Notes: generated from the sequence alone by a model not told the origin. A DNA stretch of 6,642 nt from Gammaproteobacteria bacterium (GCA_029879605.1 JAOUQA010000117.1:1-6642); one strand, 5' to 3'. Shown: positions 1 through 6,245, counted from the first letter of the stretch. Numbers and translations: made by a program.

Positions 1-180
1 GAATGGCCCTACAACCTGTTCTGTATGGTGCACGGCCGCAACCGGGAGGAAGTGCTTGAATGCATCAGCACCATGACCGAAGGCCTGGGACTCAAAAATG
101 TTCCCCACACAGTACTGTTTAGTGGCCGCCGCTTCAAGCAACGCGGTGCTATCTACCGTAAGATCAACACTAAACACTAA
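1..180 (+). CDS. nirL: Siroheme decarboxylase subunit NirL, C-terminal fragment (5' end outside window)
   Basis: Frame 1 is open from the first base to a TAA at 178-180, giving the last 59 residues of a protein. It contains EWPYNLFCMVHGR followed by REEVL and ends in an LFSGRRFKQRGA-type tail. This is the C-terminal half of the AsnC/Lrp-like heme d1 family, and it closely parallels residues 119-166 of the NirH encoded at 638. The family (NirD, L, G, H) removes the acetate carboxyls at C12 and C18 of siroheme to give didecarboxysiroheme in heme d1 synthesis, in the cytoplasm. The name NirL is inferred from two things: the usual nirD-L-G-H-J order, and the tail being of the longer NirL/NirH type rather than the shorter NirD/NirG type. 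A NirDL fusion would look the same here. The nirG start follows after 10 nt, so the genes are probably cotranscribed. Confidence 0.8.
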   Translation, partial: EWPYNLFCMVHGRNREEVLECISTMTEGLGLKNVPHTVLFSGRRFKQRGAIYRKINTKH

Positions 181-190
181 CGAGTTTTAG

Positions 191-634
191 ATGGATCAGC
201 TGGATAGAAATATCATCAACACGCTTCAGTATGATTTTCCTGTCTGTGAGCGCCCATTCGCACAGCTTGCCGAAACACTCAATAGCACCGAAAACGAATT
301 AATAAGCCGTGTTCAGGCCATGCTGGATAATGGCCTGCTAACACGCTTTGGCCCCATGTATAACGCGGTGAATATGGGTGGTGCCCTTAGTCTCTGCGCC
401 ATGGAAGTACCTGAAAATCGCTTTGATGAGATTACCGAGCAGGTCAATGCCTTCCCTGAAGTTGCACACAACTACCAGCGTGATCATAAAATGAACATGT
501 GGTTTGTGCTGGCGACCGAAAGCGAGCAGGACCTTCAAAATACACTCGATGCCATTGAAGATATTACTGGCATTCATGTCTATAACATGCCCAAGGAAAA
601 GGAATTTTTTGTTGGTTTACACTTCAAGGCCTGA
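191..634 (+). CDS. nirG: Siroheme decarboxylase subunit NirG (AsnC/Lrp-like)
   Basis: This encodes 147 residues, the usual length of NirD/NirG. The N-terminus (about residues 1-55) begins MDQLDRNIINTLQ and reads as a degenerate Lrp-type winged helix. An alpha-beta sandwich half (about 65-145) follows, containing FPEVAHNYQRDHKMNMWFVLA. The HNYxRxHxxNMWFV block is the family signature; His93 sits in it and is a candidate catalytic or substrate-contacting residue by family analogy. Known role: with NirD, NirL and NirH, decarboxylation of siroheme to 12,18-didecarboxysiroheme. Despite the regulator-like fold, these proteins are enzymes. The ATG at 191 lies 10 nt after the upstream stop, with only a weak Shine-Dalgarno (ACGAG), which suggests translational coupling. 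NirG rather than NirD is assigned from its place between a long-type partner and nirH/nirJ. Confidence 0.88.
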   Translation: MDQLDRNIINTLQYDFPVCERPFAQLAETLNSTENELISRVQAMLDNGLLTRFGPMYNAVNMGGALSLCAMEVPENRFDEITEQVNAFPEVAHNYQRDHKMNMWFVLATESEQDLQNTLDAIEDITGIHVYNMPKEKEFFVGLHFKA

Positions 635-637
635 TGA

Positions 638-1162
638 GTGACAAAGATGAAACAGGCAATGCAACAGGACAATAATTTTCAGGAAGATGACCTCGACCGC
701 CGCATTGTACTGGCTACACAGTCAGGACTTCCTGTTGTCGCTGAACCCTATCGTGTAATTGCTGAACAGTTGGGCATTTCTAATGAGTTGCTCATGCAGC
801 GACTCGAAACTATGAAAAAGGATAATCGTATTCGACGCATTGGTGTTGTACCCAATCACTACAAACTCGGCTACACCGCTAATGGCATGTCGGTATGGGA
901 TGTTGACGACAATATCATCAATGAAGTTGGAGAGCAGCTAGGCCAGCTCGAAATGGTGACGCATTGCTATCAGCGACCACGTTTCCCACCCGAATGGTCA
1001 TATAATTTATTCGCCATGGTGCACGGCCGCGATCGGGAAGAGGTACTAAACAAGGTCGCACAAATAGCTGAACTTCTTGGTAGCAAGGCACGTAAACACG
1101 ATATACTGTTCAGCACCCGTATTCTTAAAAAAACCGGCTTACGCCTGAAAGACAGAGGATAA
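638..1162 (+). CDS. nirH: Siroheme decarboxylase subunit NirH (AsnC/Lrp-like)
   Basis: This encodes up to 174 residues of the longer NirL/NirH type. DDLDRRIVLATQSGLP opens the winged-helix part (about 17-75). The C-terminal half has THCYQRPRFPPEWSYNLFAM (about 108-127), then VHGRDREEVL and LFSTRILKKTG. His109 is in the position equivalent to the HNY histidine of NirG. Role: part of the NirDLGH siroheme decarboxylase. The start is uncertain. GTG at 638, 3 nt past the nirG stop, has AAGG at 626-629 at good spacing. ATG at 647 (171 residues) and ATG at 659 (167 residues) are in-frame alternatives, and the conserved part begins only after these. The next gene, nirJ, begins 6 nt after the stop, so the operon continues. 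Confidence 0.88.
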   Translation: MTKMKQAMQQDNNFQEDDLDRRIVLATQSGLPVVAEPYRVIAEQLGISNELLMQRLETMKKDNRIRRIGVVPNHYKLGYTANGMSVWDVDDNIINEVGEQLGQLEMVTHCYQRPRFPPEWSYNLFAMVHGRDREEVLNKVAQIAELLGSKARKHDILFSTRILKKTGLRLKDRG

Positions 1163-1168
1163 CTACCA

Positions 1169-2368
1169 ATGTTTCGTATTTCACAGTATATGCAACAACT
1201 GGTAAACCCGACTGAAATAAAAACACCACGTAAACCCAGTGGCCCAGTTGTTATCTGGAACCTGATACGGCGCTGCAACCTGACCTGTAAGCACTGCTAT
1301 GCTACCTCCGCTGATAAAGCCTTCCCAGGCGAACTCAGTACTGAACAGGTTTATAACGTCATGGATAACCTCAAATCTTTCGGTGTTCCTGTGCTGATAC
1401 TTTCAGGTGGCGAGCCACTGATGCGCCCAGATATCTTTGAAATATCACACCGCGCCAAAGACATGGGCTTTTATGTTGGCCTGTCATCCAATGGCACGCT
1501 AATTTCTAAAGACAATATTCAGGACATCGTTGATGTCGGTTATAACTATGTAGGAATCAGCATTGATGGAACCCGAGAAACCCACGATAAATTTAGACGC
1601 AAACAGGGTTCTTTTGATGAGGCCCTGAATGGTATACGCCTGTGCCACGATGCCGGCATTAAAGTAGGGTTGCGCTTCACCCTGACTCAGGACAACAAAC
1701 AGGATCTACCCGAATTACTCAAACTTATGGATGATGAGGGAATCGATAAGTTTTACCTGTCCCACCTGAACTATGCGGGTCGTGGCAATAAAAACCGCCG
1801 CGATGATCTGCACCATCAAATGACCCGCGAAGCCATGAATTTAATTTTCGATACCTGCCTGAAAGATGTTAAAGCTGGACGGAAACGTGAATTTGTCACC
1901 GGCAATAATGATGCAGATGGTGTTTATATGCTGCTATGGGCCAGAGAGAATGTACCCGAGCAAGCCGATCACCTTGAGCTATTATTGAGACAGTGGGGTG
2001 GCAACTCTTCCGGTGTTAATATCTCCAATATCGATAATATCGGTAACGTGCATCCAGATACGATGTGGTGGGAATATACCATTGGCAATGTAAAACAGCG
2101 CCCGTTCTCAGAGATATGGATGGACACATCAGACCCTCTCATGGCAGGGCTCAAACTCAAGCAGCGCCCAGTAGAAGGACGCTGCGCCAACTGCAACTAC
2201 TACGACATCTGTGGCGGCAACACACGTACACGAGCCTGGCAACTTAGTGGCAATTTCTGGGCTGAAGACCCTGGCTGTTATCTCGACAATGAAGAAATTG
2301 GGGTAACCGACGATATGGAACGGCTAGAACTAACAGCATATTCAGGCAGACAGAAAGTTTCTATCTAA
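1169..2368 (+). CDS. nirJ: Heme d1 biosynthesis radical SAM protein NirJ
   Basis: This encodes 399 residues, the full family length. A radical SAM core carries the CxxxCxxC motif (Cys36, Cys40, Cys43, within RRCNLTCKHCYA) for the SAM-binding [4Fe-4S] cluster, SGGEP at 79-83 for SAM contact, and the SSNGT and GISIDG strands at about 106-135. A SPASM-like C-terminal region has Cys339, Cys342, Cys348 and Cys370 (CANCNYYDICGG, later DPGCYLDNEEIG), which can hold an auxiliary cluster. Known role: NirJ acts on didecarboxysiroheme, removing the propionates at C3 and C8 on the way to the oxo groups of heme d1. The ATG at 1169 is preceded by AGAGGA at 1154-1159, 9 nt away. In the Pseudomonas operon nirE and nirN follow nirJ; here neither does, so siroheme synthesis and the last steps must be encoded elsewhere. 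Confidence 0.95.
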   Translation: MFRISQYMQQLVNPTEIKTPRKPSGPVVIWNLIRRCNLTCKHCYATSADKAFPGELSTEQVYNVMDNLKSFGVPVLILSGGEPLMRPDIFEISHRAKDMGFYVGLSSNGTLISKDNIQDIVDVGYNYVGISIDGTRETHDKFRRKQGSFDEALNGIRLCHDAGIKVGLRFTLTQDNKQDLPELLKLMDDEGIDKFYLSHLNYAGRGNKNRRDDLHHQMTREAMNLIFDTCLKDVKAGRKREFVTGNNDADGVYMLLWARENVPEQADHLELLLRQWGGNSSGVNISNIDNIGNVHPDTMWWEYTIGNVKQRPFSEIWMDTSDPLMAGLKLKQRPVEGRCANCNYYDICGGNTRTRAWQLSGNFWAEDPGCYLDNEEIGVTDDMERLELTAYSGRQKVSI

Positions 2369-2393
2369 AATAATTTAGCCGGCATTTTATTTT
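2367..2393 (+). terminator. Weak candidate terminator after nirJ
   Basis: Just at the nirJ stop, AAAATAA (2367-2373) can pair with TTATTTT (2387-2393) around a 13-nt loop containing GCCGGC, and T-rich sequence follows. The stem has only A-T pairs, so it would be a poor terminator at best. It is listed because a promoter-like region begins directly downstream and some boundary between nirJ and the next gene is expected. Confidence 0.2.
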
Positions 2394-2452
2394 TGATTCA
2401 ACTCAATAGACCGCCTTATGACACATGAATTATGATTGATTGCATGTATAAT
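2393..2452 (+). promoter_or_regulatory. Putative FNR/DNR-type box and promoter for the DUF420 gene
   Basis: TTGATTCAACTCAA at 2393-2406 matches the FNR/DNR/NNR consensus TTGAT-N4-ATCAA at 9 of 10 positions. Two -10 hexamers follow. TATGAT at 2431-2436 is 24 nt past the box, close to the roughly 22 nt of a class II site centred near -41.5. A perfect TATAAT at 2447-2452 is 40 nt past the box, near a class I site at about -60. No good -35 (TTGACA-like) element precedes either one, as expected for an activator-dependent promoter. The inference is that the DUF420 gene and the gene after it are induced by low oxygen or NO, separately from the nir operon. One half-site mismatch and lack of direct data limit certainty. 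Confidence 0.5.
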
Positions 2453-2497
2453 TTGCGACAAAAAATACAATCATTAACTAGTTCCGCATGATTTAAC

Positions 2498-2932
2498 GTG
2501 ACAATTGAGCCTTTAATCCCTTATCTCCCTCATATACAAGCAGGACTAAATGCGCTAGCTGCATTTTTATTATTGAATGGTTATCGTTTTATAAAGAAGA
2601 AAAATCTGGCTGCGCACAAGCTCTGCATGACAGCAACGCTAGTAACCTCTGCAATATTTCTAACCTCTTATTTGACTTACCACATTAATGCAGGCTATCA
2701 CCCCTTTATGGGGCAAGGAACAATCCGGTATTTTTACTTTATAATTCTTATATCGCACGTGGTGCTTGCTGCAACCCTGGTGCCCATGGTAATCATAACG
2801 GCAACACTTGCCTTGAAGGGAAATATAAAAAAGCACCCACGTATTGCTCGCTATACATTACCTATCTGGCTTTATGTTTCAGTTACAGGCGTCATCATTT
2901 ACCTGTTCGCCTTTCATATATACCCAAATTAA
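2498..2932 (+). CDS. DUF420 family membrane protein (CtaM/YozB-like, sNOR orf1-like)
   Basis: This encodes 144 residues with four predicted membrane segments (about 12-29, 42-62, 77-105, 119-140). The family pattern is clear: LPHIQAGLNALAAFLLL at the start, IKKKNLAAHKLCM, SYLTYH, a GxGxIRYFYFIILISH stretch, and HPRIARYTLPIWLYVSVTG near the end. Histidines at 12, 40, 62, 87 and 113 lie in or next to helices and are candidate heme or metal ligands. Known relatives: S. aureus CtaM, needed for a working heme-copper oxidase, and the DUF420 protein I recall as orf1 of the norSY-senC-orf1 cluster. Inferred role: assembly or accessory factor for the heme-copper enzyme whose end is encoded at 6307-6642. 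The start is GTG at 2498; an in-frame TGA at 2489 excludes a longer form and no clear Shine-Dalgarno is seen. Confidence 0.85.
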   Translation: MTIEPLIPYLPHIQAGLNALAAFLLLNGYRFIKKKNLAAHKLCMTATLVTSAIFLTSYLTYHINAGYHPFMGQGTIRYFYFIILISHVVLAATLVPMVIITATLALKGNIKKHPRIARYTLPIWLYVSVTGVIIYLFAFHIYPN

Positions 2933-2989
2933 ATACTGGTACATACAACCTAGACTGACAATACAACTAAAAAATATACAGGAATAGCT

Positions 2990-3172
2990 ATGGAATTTGT
3001 TTACTTCACAACAGCAGGACTGGTACTTTACTTTTTATCAAGCTGGATTCTTACCACTCTAGAACAGGCCCGTAAAAAACAGTTTAAACATCGTGACTTG
3101 GTGTTCTTTGTCATAATCCTGATACTTTCAACCAGCTCTTTTAATCTAATTCAGTATCTAACGTCTAGCTAA
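2990..3172 (+). CDS. Small two-helix membrane protein of unknown function
   Basis: This encodes 60 residues that I do not recognise as a named family. It reads as a small integral membrane protein: a first hydrophobic helix at about 4-22, a charged loop with EQARKKQFKHRD (25-36), and a second helix at about 37-56. The positive charges between the helices predict a cytoplasmic loop and both termini outside. The ATG at 2990 has a good Shine-Dalgarno (AGGAA at 2980-2984, 5 nt away), which together with a membrane-protein composition argues that it is real. It lies 57 nt after the DUF420 gene on the same strand, so the two are probably cotranscribed. A role as a small subunit or assembly partner of the nearby respiratory enzymes is a guess from position only. 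Confidence 0.65.
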   Translation: MEFVYFTTAGLVLYFLSSWILTTLEQARKKQFKHRDLVFFVIILILSTSSFNLIQYLTSS

Positions 3173-3180
3173 TGTTAGCT
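3167..3180. other. Inverted repeat between convergent genes
   Basis: AGCTAA (3167-3172) and TTAGCT (3175-3180) form a perfect 6-bp inverted repeat over the stop codon of the 60-residue protein, in the 12-nt gap before the convergent minus-strand gene ends. The loop is tiny and no T tract follows on either strand, so a terminator role is weak. It is the only visible structure at this convergent junction. Confidence 0.25.
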
Positions 3181-3184
3181 TGAA

Positions 3185-3697
3185 CTATCTGACAATGAAG
3201 CCCTTACTGGGATTGAAGCCAACCAACAATATCTGGGCAGGCTTGATATCTACATCCTGTTCGAAAACATGAGTAAAACCTTCTTTTAGAACACTATCAT
3301 CCATCCTGATGGCAAGATGATGCTTGCCAGCAGAAACTTTGACGCTGTGATAAATATCCACACCACTATCATTATAAAGGCCTGGTGCCTCTGCTGTCTC
3401 CGAGTACAAAGGTTCCCCATCAAACATCATCTCTATAACGATTGGTGAACGCTCGCGAGAACAATTCATCGGCGCTCTCATATTTGGAGGCAATGCCATC
3501 AATTCTTTTTGAGTTCTTTTCACACAGGGCTCTTTAATTTCACCTGCATGCGCAAATGAAATAGTTAGTATGGCCTCATCATCGGCTAGCTGACGATAAA
3601 CTGGCGAGGTCGAGAAATACCAGATCAGGGCCATAAATAAGCTGTAATTGATTGCCTGAAGAATATATCTAATTACCTTGTTATTTAAACTAAGCAT
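3185..3697 (-). CDS. Membrane-anchored extracytoplasmic protein, unknown function
   Basis: Taking the ATG at 3697 this is 170 residues. The frame is open further to an ATG at 3727 (180 residues), but that would overlap the upstream gene by 38 nt instead of 8. One membrane segment near the N-terminus (YILQAINYSLFMALIWYF) is followed by a soluble domain, probably periplasmic. That domain includes ISFAHAGEIKEPCVKRT, a LPPNMRAP stretch, NCSRER, and a late ADGE/AGKHHL-like beta-rich part. Two cysteines, 58 and 79 from the 3697 start, are about 21 residues apart. They flank the LPPNMR stretch and could form a disulfide or bind metal. I recall similar hypothetical proteins beside cytochrome b/ferredoxin fusions in gammaproteobacteria but know no function. 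The overlap with the upstream fusion gene implies translational coupling and probably a physical partnership. Confidence 0.72.
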   Translation of the reverse strand: MLSLNNKVIRYILQAINYSLFMALIWYFSTSPVYRQLADDEAILTISFAHAGEIKEPCVKRTQKELMALPPNMRAPMNCSRERSPIVIEMMFDGEPLYSETAEAPGLYNDSGVDIYHSVKVSAGKHHLAIRMDDSVLKEGFTHVFEQDVDIKPAQILLVGFNPSKGFIVR

Positions 3698-5246
3698 CTG
3701 ACGAATCTTCGCTCGCAACATTATCAATTACATTTTTATTCAGTTCTAGCAATTCCTGGCGAAATGCTTTCAGCTCATTTTCAATTGATCGTTTGTCAGT
3801 TTCAGAGCCACCAAAGACACGAATACGTCTTCTGTCTGCACGCTTCCTGAGTATTGGCTTACGCTCACCTGAAAAACGCTTATCAATCCATAAATTACCG
3901 AATCGGAAGAAGCAGTCATTGTGACGGCAGCCGACAATCATGACACCATCCGCACCCTTCTTTAAGGCATATTCAACCATTGATGGTGGCAGCATACCGC
4001 TACACATCAATTTCACACCTCTAGTTTCATCATTATCCAAACGGTTAACATTAAAACCATGCTCACAACCAACTAGGAGCACATTGGCTTGCCCAGACAT
4101 TGCCGCCACCGCTTCTTTGGTCAGGCTACGCACTTTATCAACAGGTAGTGCAGGCATATCAATGCCCGTTTTCAATTCCTCCTCAGACTGCCTGAATGGA
4201 TTAGATGATGGACAGGAGCCCATACAAATACCACAGGACGCACAGAGGGCTGGATCGACAACCACTTCTTTTTCAAATTTTGCACCATCGGTACGTGCCT
4301 GGACAGAAATTGCCTCAAACGGACAATCATCAAAACACAGCTCACAGCCATTACAGTGCGCAAGATCAACCACGGCAGCAGGACCATCCTTTTTAGGCGG
4401 GGCCCAGGGCAACAACATTAACACCACTGTAATCGCTGTTGCCAACAGCCATGTATAACCTTCTGACCAGTAATCCATCAATGGATAGGCATTTAGATAA
4501 AACCAGTCAAGCTCCAACATACTAGGCATAGAACTCAAATCCGCTGGGCCATGGCTGACTGCTGGCTTTATTAGTGACAAAGCAACTAAAGCCATGAAAC
4601 AACCCATGGCAAGACCACGCGGTGGATTTATCTCTACATTTGATATTCTTTTCACATGCAGCCATAGCAGGAAAAATAATATTAGCGGTTGCCCCAATAA
4701 ATGCAGGAACTCAATAAGAATGAAAAAGCGGTCCGTCATCTGGCCCTGCAAAAAATTACTCGTCATTGAGCTTGAGAATATGGGTAATGAATCCAGGAGC
4801 CTGGCTGAACCAATCGCAACATACTGGGCCAACTCATCCCAGACTAGCCAGTACCCGGTTATTCCCAACGTTACCACCAACCAGATTATGGGCAGGCCTG
4901 ACACCCAGGAAAACCATCGAAATCCACGATAGCGTCCAGATGCAAACTCTTTAAACAGATGCAACAGAATGGTGATAATCGCCGCATCAGAAGCATAACG
5001 ATGCAAACTACGCATAACCCCAGCAACGTACCATTGCTCGTGAGTTATATATTCAACTGATTCATAGGCGCCATTGATACTGCCATGAAAAAACACAAAC
5101 AGATAAAGGCCGCTAACGAGAATAATCCAGAATAGAAAAAATGTCAGCGTACCGAGATGATACATGGGGTTCCATTCTGTACCAAAAGATACATTAAACC
5201 AGGACTCGAGAGCTAAATAAGCTCTTTTAATAGGGTTAACTAACAC
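3690..5246 (-). CDS. Fusion of cytochrome b (b6-like), 2x[4Fe-4S] ferredoxin and MvhD-like domain
   Basis: This encodes 518 residues in three parts. Residues 1-285 are a cytochrome b N-terminal domain with about six membrane helices. Histidine pairs His82/His96 and His182/His197 fit two b hemes; the 14 and 15 residue spacing is like cytochrome b6. Residues 295-350 hold two [4Fe-4S] motifs: Cys298, 301, 304, 308 and Cys335, 338, 341, 345. Residues about 388-480 resemble the hydrogenase iron-sulfur subunit MvhD/FlpD, with Cys394, Cys415, Cys440 and Cys445 (GADGVMIVGCRHNDC). A charged tail follows. Likely role: electron transfer between the membrane quinone pool and a cytoplasmic redox partner, which is inference. 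The start is GTG at 5246; an in-frame TGA just upstream rules out a longer form. An FNR-like promoter precedes it and the 3' end overlaps the next gene. Confidence 0.88.
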   Translation of the reverse strand: MLVNPIKRAYLALESWFNVSFGTEWNPMYHLGTLTFFLFWIILVSGLYLFVFFHGSINGAYESVEYITHEQWYVAGVMRSLHRYASDAAIITILLHLFKEFASGRYRGFRWFSWVSGLPIIWLVVTLGITGYWLVWDELAQYVAIGSARLLDSLPIFSSSMTSNFLQGQMTDRFFILIEFLHLLGQPLILFFLLWLHVKRISNVEINPPRGLAMGCFMALVALSLIKPAVSHGPADLSSMPSMLELDWFYLNAYPLMDYWSEGYTWLLATAITVVLMLLPWAPPKKDGPAAVVDLAHCNGCELCFDDCPFEAISVQARTDGAKFEKEVVVDPALCASCGICMGSCPSSNPFRQSEEELKTGIDMPALPVDKVRSLTKEAVAAMSGQANVLLVGCEHGFNVNRLDNDETRGVKLMCSGMLPPSMVEYALKKGADGVMIVGCRHNDCFFRFGNLWIDKRFSGERKPILRKRADRRRIRVFGGSETDKRSIENELKAFRQELLELNKNVIDNVASEDSSDA

Positions 5247-5276
5247 TAGGTTTCATCTCAAATAATCGAATGGGGA

Positions 5277-5319
5277 ATTTTAGCATTGTATTATATTCAC
5301 CCAGAATGATGCACATCAA
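5277..5319 (-). promoter_or_regulatory. Putative class II FNR/DNR-type promoter for the cytochrome b fusion gene
   Basis: Read on the minus strand, TTGATGTGCATCAT (5319 down to 5306) matches TTGAT-N4-ATCAA at 9 of 10 positions. A -10 hexamer TAAAAT (5282 to 5277, 5 of 6 to TATAAT) follows 23 nt later. That is within one base of the spacing of class II FNR-activated promoters, where the box is centred at -41.5. The predicted start of transcription is near 5270, leaving a leader of about 24 nt before the GTG at 5246. The box overlaps the stop codon of the upstream SCO gene. The inference is induction by low oxygen or NO. Confidence 0.55.
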
Positions 5320-6167
5320 GGATTAGGATGTTGCCCGAATTTACGCCATTCCTTTGCGATAAAGACTGCTGTAAGAAAAATAATCAGGGCACCAATAAAA
5401 ATACCTATAAATAATGAATAATCAAAAAAATACCCATCTCGAACTGGATCATAGGTCGTACAGAATAATTTAATCTTATTGCCAAGACTGGAGAGAAATG
5501 TTTCATCCTTTTTAGGCCTGCCTAATACGAGCTCTTTCAATGGCTCAACCAATAAAGGCACATCAAACACCTGACCATAAACCTGTCGATAGACCTTGCC
5601 TTCAGCATCTATAATCGTTGCCTGAATAAGGTGATCAAAGCCGTTAGCAGATGGATAATAGATAAAGCCTGTATCTTTTGACAGGGCCTTTGCATCATCC
5701 CTGGAAAGGCTCAGTAAATACCAGCCCTTGTCATGAATACCCTGCTTATTTGCAAAATACTGCATGGCATCGGGTGTATCAACTGGGGTATCAAAACCAA
5801 CTACAGCAACAGAAAAATTATCCTTACCCAGAGCATCACGTGCCTTTTCTATCACCTTGGCCAAATGCCTTGTCGTCATCGGACAAATTTGATAACAGCT
5901 GGTATAAACCATACTCAGGACTAATGGTTTGCCACGAAGATCTTTCATCGAAAGCGACTGTCCCTGAGCCGTAATAAACGAATACTCGCCTAACGACTTA
6001 CCAATTACTGCCTGGCTAATTGCAAGCGCCTTATCGTAATCAAAGCTTTCTTTTACTTCTGACTTTTGTTGAACAGCAGCTTTAAATTCTGACTGTGTCT
6101 CCGCATAAATATTCAGTTGTGGGAATAACACTGTTAGTAGAAAACCACACAATATAAATAACTTCAT
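5316..6167 (-). CDS. SCO1/SenC family protein with C-terminal membrane anchor
   Basis: This encodes 283 residues. An N-terminal signal or anchor helix (about 2-21) precedes a thioredoxin-like SCO domain (about 55-215). The copper site is visible: Cys91 and Cys95 in TSCYQICPMTT, and His179 in GFDHLIQ. Known role: SCO proteins deliver copper to, or reduce thiols of, heme-copper oxidase subunit II on the outer face of the membrane; SenC homologues also sit beside NO reductases of the sNOR type. Beyond the usual SCO length, residues 228-283 add an FCTTYDPVRDGYFFDYS motif with one more cysteine (Cys236) and a second membrane helix (about 250-271), then a basic end. The ATG at 6167 has only a weak upstream GGGTAAG. 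It lies downstream of the oxidase-like subunit gene but behind a strong terminator. Confidence 0.9.
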   Translation of the reverse strand: MKLFILCGFLLTVLFPQLNIYAETQSEFKAAVQQKSEVKESFDYDKALAISQAVIGKSLGEYSFITAQGQSLSMKDLRGKPLVLSMVYTSCYQICPMTTRHLAKVIEKARDALGKDNFSVAVVGFDTPVDTPDAMQYFANKQGIHDKGWYLLSLSRDDAKALSKDTGFIYYPSANGFDHLIQATIIDAEGKVYRQVYGQVFDVPLLVEPLKELVLGRPKKDETFLSSLGNKIKLFCTTYDPVRDGYFFDYSLFIGIFIGALIIFLTAVFIAKEWRKFGQHPNP

Positions 6168-6186
6168 GCTTACCCATGTTTAAAAC

Positions 6187-6192
6187 AGTATA
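6187..6192 (-). promoter_or_regulatory. Weak candidate -10 element for the SCO gene
   Basis: TATACT on the minus strand (6192 to 6187) lies about 20 nt before the SCO start. Seventeen nt further up there is only T-rich sequence (TTTTTAT) as a possible -35. A promoter is needed here if the terminator at 6246-6284 is efficient, but the match is poor. Confidence 0.25.
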
Positions 6193-6245
6193 ACGCCGGG
6201 AAGGATACCATAAAAACAAAAGACCCTTTTCAGCAAATATTACAC

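Noticed and set aside
25..1030. Identical 15-base stretch ATGGTGCACGGCCGC at 25-39 and 1016-1030 as a DNA repeat
   Set aside because: Both copies encode the shared MVHGR motif of the paralogous NirL and NirH proteins, so common ancestry and constraint explain it; flanking bases differ.
970..1278. Minus-strand open frame across the nirH-nirJ junction
   Set aside because: Both underlying plus-strand genes are clear family members and the antisense product has no recognisable features.
3230..3260. TTGAT...ATC sequence near 3242 as another FNR box
   Set aside because: The half-sites are six bases apart instead of four and it lies inside a coding region far from any start.
3940..4458. Long open frame on the plus strand (172 codons) opposite the cytochrome b fusion gene
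   Set aside because: It lies entirely antisense to the ferredoxin and MvhD coding region, whose cysteine motifs are convincing. Its product shows no domain, and no good ribosome binding site was noted.
4594..4932. Open frame on the plus strand (112 codons) opposite the heme-binding part of the same gene
   Set aside because: Antisense shadow of conserved membrane helices; composition is not protein-like.
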